Assembly (NCBI GenBank): GCA_038501625.1
Contig: JAZAYU010000003.1
Span: 2,297,001-2,361,000 of the forward strand
DNA: 64,000 bases
Origin: Corbicula japonica
Taxonomy: Eukaryota > Mollusca > Bivalvia > Venerida > Cyrenidae
Direction: 5' to 3'
A program made the translations under genes and the position numbers. Below the pieces are notes generated by a model, which was given only the letters and a program-made list of their open reading frames with translations, made no database searches and was not told the DNA's origin. Positions 12,649 to 25,100 of this stretch are shown piece by piece; the first letter of the stretch is position 1, and each line of letters starts with the position of its first letter.

Positions 12649-12719
12649 ATGGAACGCCTAAACTGTCTTATGTTAAGAACAACTTTTATGCTCGGTCAAC
12701 TGTCATTCTAATCAGTTAT

Positions 12720-13800
12720 GATAACATTCTGTCTTGTGCGTAATATATTATGTCTAACCATGAAAATATACTATTGAATAGAGCCATCATCATGTTTAGT
12801 CGAAGCATTGTATTACTGAGTGATTCCTTAATTATTCTAATTCATGTCGACATACTGTTGGGTGGCACAATTATAATGTTCAGTTTTGATAATATTCTGT
12901 CTTGTGCTATACTCATTATGTTCAGCCATACAACTATACTGTTTAGTAGAACAATCATTGTGTTGAGTCAAAGCAGTGTATGTTCTGTCTAGTGTGTAAT
13001 TTATTATGTTCAATCATGAAAATATACTGATGAATAGTTTCAAAATTATGTTAAGTCGAAGCAATGTATTACTGAACATTATCTTGAAACTACTGAGTTC
13101 AACAGTATATTTTCATGACTGAACATAAAAATTAATCATTAGAACAAGATACTTCTACCACCCAATAGCATTTCGTTGCAACTGCACATAATGGAATAAT
13201 CACTCAGTAATACAGTGCTTTAACTAAACATAATGTTGAAAATACTCAACAGTATATTTTCATAACTGAACGTAAAGAATTACTCGCCATACAGACCATT
13301 ATCATACCTGAACATGATACTTCTACCACTCAACAGCATGTCATTTCAACTGAACATAATGAAATAATCACTCAGTAATACACTACTTCGACTAAACATA
13401 ATGTTGAAACTACTCATTGCAACTAAACATAATGAAGTTATCACTCAGTAATACAGAGCTTCGACGAAACATAATGTTAAAACTACTCAACAGTATATTT
13501 TCATGACTGAACATAAATAATTACTCACTAGACAGAACGTTAAAAACTGAACATGATACTTTTACCACACAACAGCATGTCATTGCAACTGAACATAATG
13601 AAATAATCACCCAGTAATACACTGCTTTGACTAAACATAATGTTGAAACTACTCAACAGAATGTTTTCATGACTGAACATAAAGAATTACCCACTAGACA
13701 GAATATTATCTAAACAGAACATGATACTTTTTTCATAAAACAGCATGTCATTGCAACTGAACAAAACGAAGGAATCACGTACTCAGTAATACAGTGCTTC
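12720..13800. repeat. Internal tandem/inverted repeat array of the foldback element
   Basis: Phrases equivalent to 'cagtatattttcatgactga' occur at about 13103, 13250, 13491 and about 13657, giving steps of roughly 147, 241 and 166 bp. Complementary versions occur from 12750 to 13030. The apparent 80-aa frame at 12750-12992 is a by-product of this array, not a gene. Confidence 0.6.
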
Positions 13801-13961
13801 GCTTAAACACAGACCCAACAACACGTTCTTTTGACACTCGAAAATATTAACATCACATAACATGAATTTCAGTTACATGTTACATTAGATTATCACACGG
13901 CATATCGTTTCTAGGACTCAACAGAATGACAGTTGACCGAGCATTATAGTTTTCCTTAATT

Positions 13962-13972
13962 AACATAAGACA
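13962..13972. repeat. Target-site duplication, left copy (Penelope-like insertion)
   Basis: 'aacataagaca' here is repeated directly at 18690-18700, on the other side of the Penelope-like element. The first three bases of the right copy overlap the terminal repeat, so the true duplication is 8 to 11 bp. Confidence 0.6.
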
Positions 13973-14004
13973 CAATTACGTAAAATCCTCCAAAAGGGAA
14001 GTCA

Positions 14005-14335
14005 GTTATATAATTCATAAATAATTCACACTCTTTATTATCAAATTTTCGAACTCTCGTTCTTTATCAAGATGAATACAGAAATTATTGCTTAAGTCAC
14101 ATCCATGTTAAAATCGTATTGTTGTTTGATGTATCCCAGGACGACGCCGCGTCATTTCCCGGACGTCTCACTTCCTTCGAGACGCGACGTCGTTTCCCGG
14201 AAAAAATCAACAACAATACTTACATACTATTATGAAAAAAGAGCTCAATACATACACATAAAACCTTGCAAAGATACACTCTCACACTTATTTCCAACAT
14301 TCGATAATAATAGTAATAATAATAATAACAATAAC

Positions 14336-14392
<57 letters not shown>

Positions 14393-14747
14393 TAAAGAAG
14401 AAGTCCATCTTAAATCTTATGATATGATACACCATTAATTGTTCAATCGGATGAATTTATAAATTAAAGTCACGGTTGAAAGTTTATGTTAAAGGTTGAT
14501 GAAATCCTAGGGGTTGACTGGAATGACTGTCTGTGGTCCTGGCTCTGGGTTTACTGTACTTTTGTATTGAATTCTCATTGTCTGTGTGGGGTGGTGAATT
14601 AAATTCTGTTGCCAAGGTTAGTTCTACATGAATCTCCATCCTTGACATGGAGCACCATCGGAAATAAAATTAAACAAAAAAAATTTAATATATAAAATTA
14701 ATTAGTCTAAATTAATAAGAATAACAGTTAATAACAATAAAAGTAAA

Positions 14748-14804
<57 letters not shown>

Positions 14805-15076
14805 CACAATAATAACAAACGTCACCATTATCATTATTATTATGATCATTATCATATATGCATAATACAAATAATAATAATAATAACAAAAACAATAATA
14901 ATAACAATCAATATCACTACCATCATCATCCCATCATCACTTTTATCACAATAATGAAATAATAATAATAATAATCATAATAATATTAAAAATGAAAAAT
15001 GTATGAGTAATCACCATCATCATCATCATCTACATAACTACCCACATCATAATCACTGTCATCATCACTATTGTCA
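14005..15076. repeat. Left inverted terminal repeat of the Penelope-like element
   Basis: It pairs with 17583-18692 from 'gttatataattc' at the outer edge to 'cactattgtca' at the inner edge. It contains (ATA)n at about 14320-14393 and (AAT)n at 14752-14803. The inner edge overlaps the first two codons of the reverse-transcriptase frame. The low-complexity frames at 14105-14435 (poly-Asn, poly-Tyr) arise from these triplet runs. Confidence 0.8.
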
Positions 15077-17203
15077 AAGGGTTTGAAATTCATACCCGAC
15101 AACAAAAAGGTTGACACGATAAAGATTTTGGCTGACCTTGCAGAATGGGAGCGTCGGATGAGATTGAAAGAATATTTCTATAGTGAGGCAAATGATGATA
15201 CTTCAGAGTCCTCTCAGCAGGATCCAATGGATAAGTTTAAAGAACGTAAAAAAGGCAACTTCACACCAGGTAAAGGGCGTGATATGTGGCTTGATTTATA
15301 TATTGAATTAGTTAAAAATGATGTTATCAACAACCTCAGAAAAGTCTCAAAATTAAATATTTCTGACAGTGAACAAGAAGCTTTTAAATCTCTACTTTGT
15401 AATGATCAAATAGTTATTCGCCCAGCTGACAAAGGTTCCGGCATAGTGGTGCTGGACAAACATACATATATTGACAGTTTAGAGACTGAAATGAGAGAAA
15501 GCAACTCATATACAGAAACGAAAGATGACCTCACCGGTGCTTCTATGAAACAAGTTAAAAAGTTGGTAAATCAGATGTACAAAAATGACACAATTTTGAA
15601 GGATATGAGGCAATATCTTATACCCCGATACCCTAAGGCTGGTGCTCTAAAAGGAAATCCCAAGATACATAAGAATAATGCACCTATGAGAACAATCGTC
15701 AATCGAATGAATACACCAACAGAACGTATGGCGGAACTATATATAGCAGAATATGAACTTAATAAGTATGTGATAACTTCTCCTAGTTATATCAGAGACA
15801 CAACTGATTTCATCAATAAACTTCAAGACATAGAATTACCTATTCCGAAGGGTGCAATACTGTTTTGTTTCGATGTGTGTAAATTATACCCATCTGTCCC
15901 AAAAAAAGAAGGCATTGAGGCATGTAAAATAGGCCTTAAAACAAGAACAAATCCTTTAGTACGAACAGAAGATGTCATAGAGATGATCGAGATTGTGCTT
16001 GAAAACAACAATTTTAATTTTGGGGATAAACACTACTTGCAAACTAAGGGCGTTGCAATAGGATCTAAACTGGGCAAAAATTTTGCTTGTAGCTATATGC
16101 GGGTATGGGATGAGAGGTTGCTTGAGTTTGACCAAAAGCCCATGTTCTACAAACGCTTCATTGATGATGGTTTCGGGGTATGGACACATAGCCTGGAGTC
16201 ATTAAAGGCCTTTGCTGTACATGCTAACAACATTCACGAAGACATTCAGATTGAACTCCGATATAGCACAGAAAAAATAGAGTTTCTGGATACATGGGTG
16301 AAGCTCGAAAATGGTAGAATTTTCACAAGCCTATATCAAAAACCAAGTGACAAGCAACTTTACCTACATAAGAGCTCCTGCCATTCACCAAGCACCAAAT
16401 CAGGACTAGCATATGGGTTAGGCCTGAGACTCAGGAGAATCTGCGAAAAGGATGAAGATTACCTAAAGCACAGACAAGAACTTAAGCATCAATTACGGAG
16501 GAGAGGTTACAGTGGAAAGGTAGTGGAGAGACAACTGCTGAAAGTAGATGCACTGAAACGAAAAGACCTACTACAGAAGCAGACGACGAAGAAAGATACA
16601 GATAGAGTACCTTTGGTCCTTACCTTTTCAAGACACCTTCCTGATGTACATGCCGTGTTGAGGAAACACATGAATGTTCTCCACAGGTCAGAGAGAATGA
16701 CAGAAGTCTTCAAGTCCCCACCTATAGTTGCATACAGACGAGACAAGAACCTCTGTGATGTGCTTGTTCATGGGAAGACAAACAAAATCCTCAAACAAAC
16801 GAAAAACACATGTACTTGCGTGACGTGTGTATCTATCCATGCTGGTGTGATATGGACCACAGCGAAAGATAAAAGTTACAAGCCTGTCATGCATACAAAA
16901 TGTACAGATCGTAATCTAGTGTATGCCCTTTTGTGTTCCCGATGTGATGCAACAGTCTACGTTGGCGAGACAGAGCGGTCCCTTAAAGAAAGATTTGAGG
17001 AACATCTCCGTGACGTACGACAGCAGGTAGATAAGCCGATCATGAGGCACTTCCAAGGACATGTGATGCAGGATGTGAAGGTAGTGGTGGTGGAAAAGAT
17101 ATTCCGAGACAGTCGCATTTACAGACAACTGGTTGAGGAACAGTGGATCAAGAAATTAGGAACGAAAGTGCCCCAGGGATGTAACGTTAAATTAAATATT
17201 TAG
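15071..17203 (+). CDS. Penelope-like reverse transcriptase with GIY-YIG endonuclease
   Basis: An open frame of about 710 codons with PLE-type architecture. Seen in order: the N-terminal SKGLKFIP block that normally lies well inside such proteins, RPADKGSG (about 117-124), GNPKIHK, the motif A region FDVCKLYP (Asp at about 268), GVAIGSKLGKNFA (about 328), the catalytic FIDD (about 363-366), FLDTWV, a Cys-rich CTCVTC segment, and a C-terminal GIY-YIG domain (VYALL at about 617, VYVGET at about 629, then an LKERFEEH helix). The product would prime reverse transcription at nicked DNA. The frame opens at a TTG right at the terminal-repeat junction with no ATG, so the 5' end looks truncated. The catalytic residues seem intact but the copy is unlikely to make a full protein. 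Confidence 0.9.
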   Translation: MSKGLKFIPDNKKVDTIKILADLAEWERRMRLKEYFYSEANDDTSESSQQDPMDKFKERKKGNFTPGKGRDMWLDLYIELVKNDVINNLRKVSKLNISDSEQEAFKSLLCNDQIVIRPADKGSGIVVLDKHTYIDSLETEMRESNSYTETKDDLTGASMKQVKKLVNQMYKNDTILKDMRQYLIPRYPKAGALKGNPKIHKNNAPMRTIVNRMNTPTERMAELYIAEYELNKYVITSPSYIRDTTDFINKLQDIELPIPKGAILFCFDVCKLYPSVPKKEGIEACKIGLKTRTNPLVRTEDVIEMIEIVLENNNFNFGDKHYLQTKGVAIGSKLGKNFACSYMRVWDERLLEFDQKPMFYKRFIDDGFGVWTHSLESLKAFAVHANNIHEDIQIELRYSTEKIEFLDTWVKLENGRIFTSLYQKPSDKQLYLHKSSCHSPSTKSGLAYGLGLRLRRICEKDEDYLKHRQELKHQLRRRGYSGKVVERQLLKVDALKRKDLLQKQTTKKDTDRVPLVLTFSRHLPDVHAVLRKHMNVLHRSERMTEVFKSPPIVAYRRDKNLCDVLVHGKTNKILKQTKNTCTCVTCVSIHAGVIWTTAKDKSYKPVMHTKCTDRNLVYALLCSRCDATVYVGETERSLKERFEEHLRDVRQQVDKPIMRHFQGHVMQDVKVVVVEKIFRDSRIYRQLVEEQWIKKLGTKVPQGCNVKLNI

Positions 17204-17309
17204 ATTTTTCATTAGTAAGGATAGTCTTAACCTATTAGGTCTCCATCCCCTTTAGCTTTAAAGTTATTAGCCCTCAATATTATTATGAATGGATATAGGA
17301 TGATAATGA

Positions 17310-17506
<197 letters not shown>

Positions 17507-17582
17507 TTAAAGTTTTATAATTACTGGTTATGGTTCTAATTATTAATTACAATGCTAATGATGAGGATGGTTGTGACATTTA

Positions 17583-17866
17583 TGACAATAGTGATGATGA
17601 CAGTGATTATGATGTGGGTAGTTATGTAGATGATGATGATGATGGTGATGATGTTTGTTTAATTACTCATACATTTTTCATTTTTAATATTATTTTGATT
17701 ATTATTATTATTATTTCATTATTGTGATAAAAGTGATGATGGGATGATGATGGTAGTGATATTGATTGTTATTATTTTTTTTTGTTATTATTATTATTAT
17801 TTGTATTATGCATATATGATAATGATCATAATAATAATGATAATGGTGACGTTTGTTATTATTGTG

Positions 17867-17905
<39 letters not shown>

Positions 17906-18289
17906 TATTTTTTTTATTATTTTTTATTTATTTTTTTACTATTATTATTATTAACTGTTATTTTTATTAATCCAGACTAATTAATTTTATATATTAAATT
18001 TTTTTTGTTTAATTTTATTTCCGATGGTGCTCCATGTCAAGGATGGAGATTCATGTAGAACTAACCTTGGCAACAGAATGAAATTCACCACCCCACACAG
18101 ACAATGAGAATTCAATACAAAAGTACAGTAAACCCAGAGCCAGGACCACAGACAGTCATTCCAGTCAACACCTAGGATTTCATCAACCTTTAACATAAAC
18201 TTTCAACAGTGACTTTAATTTATAAATTCATCCGATTGAACAATTAATGGTGTATCATATCATAAGATTTAAGATGGACTTCTTCTTTA

Positions 18290-18361
<72 letters not shown>

Positions 18362-18692
18362 GTTATTGTTATTATTATTATTACTATTATTATCGAATGT
18401 TGTAAATAAGTGTGAGAGTGTATCTATGCAAGGTTTTATGTGTATGTATTGAGCTCTTTTTTCATAATAGTATGTAAGTATTGTTGTTGATGTTTTCCGG
18501 GAAACGACGTCGCGTCTCGAAGGAAGTGAGTTGTCCGGGAAATGACGCGACGTCGTCCTGGGATACATCAAACAACAATACGATTTTAACATGGATGTGA
18601 CTTAAGCAATAATTTCTGTATTAATCTTGATAAAGAACGAGAGTTCGAAAATTTGATAATAAAGAGTGTGAATTATTTATGAATTATATAAC
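17583..18692. repeat. Right inverted terminal repeat of the Penelope-like element
   Basis: Inverted copy of 14005-15076, differing mainly in triplet-repeat lengths ((TTA)n at 17865-17905 and (TAT)n at about 18290-18360) and scattered substitutions. It lies 3' of the reverse-transcriptase frame, so it corresponds to the element's 3' region, with the left repeat as its inverted duplicate. Confidence 0.8.
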
Positions 18693-19110
18693 ATAAGACA
18701 GTTTAGGCGTTCCATACTTATCCGCAGACAGCTACACATACACCGTTGAAAGCAATCACCCGCCTAGCTAGACTCTTTCTCCGTTGTTATCAGAAAATAA
18801 ACGACTGTTGAAAACAAAAAACTAGAGGTCTCTGATTGGCTGCTGGATTACGTCACGCCTACTCTCTGTATCTATTTTAAAATTTTCTCTCCAGCTTCTT
18901 ATCAACTAGTCCTTTTGCTCATTACAATAATTCATAATAACACTTGACATGAATAAAGAGTAAATATAAACCATTTTGATAAAGAAAAGAAGAGGTACAG
19001 CTTATACTTTATTAAACCAGCATCTAGAAGGTGTAAACGTCGCCCTGAACGGCAGAATATGGCAAACATTGTGCAGCATTTGTGCAACTCAAAGGGTTAT
19101 AGTATTTTAA

Positions 19111-19953
19111 CCCCGACGCACTGCTCCAGCAGTGGTTACAAGCGTCGTAACAATACAGATACAGATACATATCTCAGCATGATATGCATTCCAAACATAT
19201 GAATGGCAATAAATCAGTGACCGACATTGAAGTGGCATCAAATTGCTATCAGCAACCCTGCTGGGATAATGGTAAACATACAAATTGTAATAATATGACT
19301 GAGTTCATTGTATTTTTAAATCTAACACTAACTGTTGTTGTAAATCTCTGTAGTTTACTTGTAAGCGTGGGGAATACCGCCTATTATTAACCTCGAGGAA
19401 AGATAACTAATGTTCGCTAAGGATTATCTGGCGACTTTAATCGCAGTGAAACAGTCAACCGCCTTGTTAACACATGCTGACCGTGCTCTGGGTATTATAC
19501 ATTGCCCGGGAACAAAGATACCGACTTGTCCACATCGTTACCAGGCAACTCTGCACACACAACAACACAGAAATATTTATGCATTGGCCTCGGTTTTCGG
19601 TAAGTTCAGTAGCATTTTCTGTACTGTTGCTTTTTACTTTCAGGATATTTTGTTATTGATAACACGAAAACAAAGATACCTTTCTTGTAATCTGTCGTCA
19701 TTCCATAAACATTCAGTGATGTTTTGATAAAGCGGGAATATTTGTAGCTTGGTCATGTTTATCAGACAAACATTAAATTAATATCCCTAAGGTGTTTCTT
19801 AAAAGGTATGAGCATATTTCAAAGAAATTGAAGTTATGCAATTTGGAATGATTTCATTTCTGGGATTTTATTCTGATAAAGATGAGCAAGATTAAAAAAG
19901 CTGTATCTGTATGGTTACGATTCTGTGACCACTGCTGGCGTAATGCGTCGGGG
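19111..19953. mobile_element. Non-autonomous TIR element (~840 bp)
   Basis: Arms at about 19111-19162 and 19903-19953 are inverted copies sharing 'ccccgacgca', 'cagcagtggt' and 'atacagatac'. The interior has only short open frames (19184-19390 and 19410-19727 +) with no recognisable domain. This is consistent with a non-autonomous DNA transposon. The superfamily is not assigned. Confidence 0.6.
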
Positions 19954-20294
19954 AAGTACTATGTGGTCACTTGCTACCTGGGAGAGCTGACTTGAAGCTC
20001 TCAACTATCCTTGCACATGCAGCAGTTTCTTCTAGGGCGTTCCAATCATGAGTTGTCTTCACTAAAAATGAGTTTTTATATTGCTAGGTTTTACAGTTCA
20101 GATGGTTAACACAGAATTTTTCAGTGATGTTAACACTCACTGTTTGGTTGTTTTTTTAAATATATTTACGTTTATAAGTAATAGGTGTCAAGTATCTTGC
20201 TCTGAAAGTAGTCTGCACCATACCCCTGAATATCTCAAAAAGGAAGAGTAACCTTGCTTTCTTCCAGCACTGCTGTAGCATATCAAGTTTGCCC

Positions 20295-20475
20295 AGGAAA
20301 CATTTGACGTCGAAATGACGTTGGATTGACGTCAGACCTCGACGTCGGATCAACGTCGGATTTTGGTTGGAAATGAAAGTTTTTTAGACGTCATTTCCCG
20401 ACGTCGGGTTCCGACCAAAATCCAACTACATTTCGACCAGAATCCGACCGAAATCCGACCAAAATCGAACCTCTT
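20295..20475. repeat. GACGTC-rich minisatellite
   Basis: Irregular tandem repeats of a short unit combining 'gacgtcgg' with 'atttyggt'-like phrases on both strands (for example 'gacgtcggatcaacgtcgg'). CpG content is high against AT-rich surroundings. No coding capacity. Confidence 0.7.
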
Positions 20476-21394
20476 CCCTCTTCCTTTCATTACTATCAGT
20501 GTAATAACACTATTTGAAAAATACTATCAATGTGTTTTTTTTTAATTCATCACTAAACCTCTCTTCTAAACGTAATGTGTTTTATGAGCTCTGTATTATA
20601 ACAATAGCCCGGTAGCGAGACTTTTTTGGGACGAAACGTATATCATGAAAACAACTCAACGTGTCTTACACATGTAGTGGGCATGCATTTCAACAAGATT
20701 TAAGCAAAAACTAGAATTAAACAACTAACTACGGATACAAAAAACTTACTTGCTTAATCCTCCTTCTCTGGCAAATATAAAATATTCCTTATTCTACTTC
20801 TGTGTTTGTTTGGCTACTTTGTCTTTGCTCTTTGTTTCTTTGTTTCAAACCTACAGCCTTTACTGTTTTGAAAAAGTAGGGTGATGATCTTAACTTGTTA
20901 CTCCATAAATTCACTTTTTATCACAAAAGCAACCTGTACAGATCCAGATCAACCAGCTCATCAGGATCATTAGGTTATTTCTGACCAAGAAGGGAACAAT
21001 GTTGATCCAGATCTGCCCATATAACTGGACAATTTAGATCAACACTTATAGATATCATTTCACAGGGAAGAATGGGTAAATGGAATGAAATTCAATGCAA
21101 CCCTAATCAATGTCACATAAATCAATCAAACAGTACCAGTATGAAATTGTAAAAAAGTTAAGTTTAGGCCAAATTGACATAGTTTAAATTATCTTTGCAA
21201 AGGAGATAATGTTACTGACTTACTGCTATAGACAGAGAAGGAAATTACCCAACATACATTTGGAAGTAAAGGTTTTCATTACTTGTCAACCTACATAGAG
21301 AATTTATTCAACTAAGTTACCATGGTGTTACTAAATTAGGTCAACTGCAACAGACTTGGCACTGTCTTTAATATACATGTAAGCCTTTAATGTT

Positions 21395-21625
21395 AACCCT
21401 TTCCTCCATATATATATATGCATTTTTACGCATGTGTGACCAGTGCATACCCAAATCACTGCCATCTGATCAGGAACTGCACTTGTCGCTTTTTGTTTAG
21501 AAATAACCTAATAAATCAAATAGCAAACAGTGCAGATCCTGATCAGATGGCATGGATGTGCCAGCTGATCTGGATCTACACTGTTCACCTATGCTATAAA
21601 GATGTGTATATGAAGGAATAGGTTA
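21395..21625. repeat. Dispersed ~240-bp repeat family, representative copy
   Basis: Two inverted-repeat halves: 'gaccagtg...ctgatcagga...gcacttgtcgc' and 'cagatcctgatcagatggca...gctgatctggatctacactg'. Related copies of varying preservation occur at about 20930-21060, 25985-26225, 39195-39400, 39560-39800, 43215-43380, 43385-43628, 47730-47968, 48325-48562, 57858-58055, 59245-59625 and 61250-61445. Most occur between 'ccctttcct'-like and 'ggaaagggtta'-like edges. Small open frames within them are not genes. Confidence 0.75.
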
Positions 21626-22122
21626 AAATATTACTGAAAAACATAGTAGTTCATTATGCACACTGTCACATAAAACTTATATGCATAATGTTTGGTTATT
21701 GACACAAGGATAAGATATTATTTTGAAATTGTACTATCTAGAGGGTAATTATTATAAGTATCATGCATGAGCGTGAGGTGAAGATGGAAAAATCTGTCAA
21801 TTGAATTGTTTTGGCGGGAACGAGGCTCTGCCTGGTGCATGTATAATCAAAATTTCCTACACAGATGAAAACACCGGATAACTGGATCTGGTATGCAAGA
21901 ATTAAAGGGTAAAATGCTGTAAAATCAGTTGCCCTTACAGCTGCTACTAGCATTAAAAGATTTGACCATGTGATATGAACATTAAGAGACACTGAAAGTT
22001 CATTAGATAGAGAAATATATTAAGCATTATTAACAAAGATTTAAAAATATGTTGAAATACATTTGCAACAAATGTAAATTTTTTATTCTTGTTTGCAGAA
22101 TTTATAAACTTTACAACAAAAT

Positions 22123-25100
22123 ATGGCAGCCGTAGCACCACCTAAACAGCCGGGGACATATACGTTTGCCAGTCAGCCCCGAGCTGTACCTCAGAGAAAG
22201 AAATACAGAGATCCTCTAGGACAACAACCACAAGAAGCGTAAGTATACTCTGTTTATTGTTTGTGATAAATCAGAAAGTTAATGCCAATGCATGGCTTAG
22301 GGGGAGATTTGGGAGAAATAGCCTTATGTTCAAAACCTTACCTCTGCTCAGATAATGAGGAAGTGTTTTCCCAATAATATGTTTTATACATACAAGAGAA
22401 ACTTCTCCCTGTTCTGATTATGTAAGCCAACTCCGAGTCAGTGCTTTTTTTCAAGGCATTTGTGTGGTGTTCAATAAGTTTTATAATAGCATTGAAATCA
22501 GTCTTGAAAAAAATTAAAAAGATATATTGCAGTCATGAAACAACTTCTAAATTAGGTTGGCTCTGTTAACTTGATGAGATAATGTTCCCAGTACTGTTAT
22601 CACAGAAATTGGGGTTTTGCTGATTTTCTTGAACGTCTGTTATAATGTATGGAAAATGTTTAATCAGCATGATAAATTATGCTTTGTGTAACAGTAAATC
22701 AAATGTAAAAAGTAGTACTCTGCAAAAACTAGAACTAGGCTACAAACTTTTAAAATTTATCCCTAATCAACTTTATATGAAATAATTTAAGCACATTTTT
22801 TGCGTTTTTCTGAAAGAAGTGACAAAATTTCAATTAATGGATAACTAAATTGTGAAAAACTATGCTAATTGATATAATACAAAATTATTCTTGTTTTTTA
22901 CAGAGATGCCCACAGTGTCCCTCAATATGGCAACATTATGTATGACAGACGTATCGTCAGGGGAAACACCTATGCTCAACACACACTGCCAGCTGTATGT
23001 ATAAAGGATAATTATTTAACAAGCATCTCTGTAATGTTGGTGTTCTAATTTGAAGTTAATGTTCATTGTTTAGGAACATAGAAATAACCTACCATGTTGT
23101 ACTGTAACTTAAAAAAATCTGTTCTTGATCAATCACATTAATAGAACTTTACATAATACTGTAACTTTCAGGAACTTTTTATAGAAAACTTTATAAAAAA
23201 AATTAAACAAACATGTATATAACCAAACATGTCACTATATGTTTCTGATTATTTAAATTTTAGAGTAATTTTAATAATATAATTTTATTATATCTGTTTA
23301 TAAAGGAACTGAGCTAAATAATATTTTTAACTTTCTTTTTTTGGCAGCATGCTCAACCAGACCCCATTGAAATTCAAAGACAGCAAGAAAACAGACGACG
23401 TGCCATTGCCAGGAAACGTGCAAAAGAACAACTCCGACCAAGATCCCCAGAGCCTGTTGAAGGCCGTAAACACATGGATGTTCAAACAGAACTTTATTTA
23501 GAGGAGTTGAGTGACCGTGTGGAAGAAGCCGATGTTGAGATTCAGACAGATGCTTTTCTCGATCGTCCACCTTCACCTCTGTTTGTTCCAGCAAAGACTG
23601 GCAAAGACATCTTTACACAAATTTTGGAAGGAGATGTGAGTATTTCTTGCTTCTTAAACATCTCATCATTACTGTAGTCATTTAAGACATAAAGATCTCA
23701 GAACATTTTCCTTTTTTAAGTTTAAATAGAACATGTTGTAAAAGTTTAATTGGGATCATTCTATCTAGAGAAATCAAGAACTGAAAAACTTTGGAACCAT
23801 TTCAGACTGCACAAGAGTCCACTTTGGTCATAAATGCAGTTAATCGTGATCAACATATCTGGCTCTGCAAAGGTCATAAGAATATTAGTTAGTTAGTAAG
23901 GGTGCCAGACTTCATTGAATGCTGATTTTAGATCTGAAAATTGAGAAAATATCTTATTCATTAACTATTTGATTTGTCTTTTTTCAGCTGTTTGATTTTG
24001 ACATTGAAGTGAAGCCGATTCTTGAAGTATTGATTGGAAAAACTGTGGAACAGTCATTGCTTGAAGTGATGGAAGAAGAGGAACTTGCAAATCTCCGAGC
24101 GCAACAGCGAGCTTTCGAGGAACTGCGCAATGCTGAGTTTGTAGAACAACAGAGATTAGAGGAACAGGAACGAAGGCACAGAGAAGAAAAGGTTTGTTGT
24201 TGTGATTATATTATACTATACATGGTGTTGAACATTCTGTATTTTACAAAATATACAAAAAAAGCTGTTCGACAAACATCCGCCAAGAACGCTGAAACGA
24301 GACAATCTGGGACAGACAGTTCAGGTTAAAAGATTTGATGCTTGACTTATATTGGACAACAAGTGTTGTTGTTTTTTGTTATGATTAATTTTGATTTAAA
24401 TAATGTGTCATACATGTAGATCTTGCCTCCACCTTTATTTTCATGTGAATAATTGAAAGTTAACTTTCCAGGAAACTGTATCCACATTGTAATTACTATT
24501 CATTCTTAATCAAAATAATTATATCAGTTAATTAAACTCATTTATTAACTTTTCTGACTTATGGCCTTTATCAAAATTAATGAAAAGCATACACCGGTAC
24601 ATCTACATATTTATGGTAAAAATAAAGCAATAATGGAAATAAAAACTAACAATCATTTTAAGTTTTGTGTAATAACAAAGCTTGATCAATAAACCGATTG
24701 TCAGTATTACCATGGGTATTAATTTTGTGAATGATTTACAGGAGAGAAGGATGAGACAACAGAGGGAAGTGCTAAGGAAAGAGAAGGAGACCGCAGAGAA
24801 AATTGCTGCACGAGCTTTCGCACAGAGTTACCTTGCAGACTTGGTACCCACTGTGTTTGGTACCCTTTCTGATAATGGATACTTCTATGATCCTGTTGAG
24901 AGAGGTTTGTTTGATTGTTGTTATCTGGCTCAATATATAAAATTATGTTCAAGTCTTATGACTTCTATTATCAGAAATAATCTTTTATGATTTCTGTGAT
25001 CAGAAATTGCTTTTTTAAACTCACTAAATTGATATTTTAAGGTAAGTACATGAGATAAAGATTCTTATTTAACTCATAAGCCATATTATTTGAAATACTT

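Larger units (their letters stand above)
19954..22098. other. Repeat-bearing region upstream of RSPH3
   Basis: No gene is seen. It contains a 'gacgtcgg' minisatellite (about 20295-20475) and two copies of the dispersed 'gatctggatct' repeat family (about 20930-21060, degenerate; 21395-21625, better preserved). The RSPH3 promoter and any non-coding first exon must lie here or further left; a splice acceptor at 22092-22098 implies a 5' UTR exon upstream. Confidence 0.5.

Noticed and set aside
14105..14435. Open frames ending in poly-Asn (plus) and poly-Tyr (minus), repeated at 18287-18592
   Set aside because: They are products of triplet microsatellites inside the Penelope-like terminal repeats, not genes.
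18831..18880. Inverted CCAAT, TTACGTCA and a TATA-like stretch resembling a promoter
   Set aside because: No gene starts downstream within reach, and the motifs are short enough to occur by chance.
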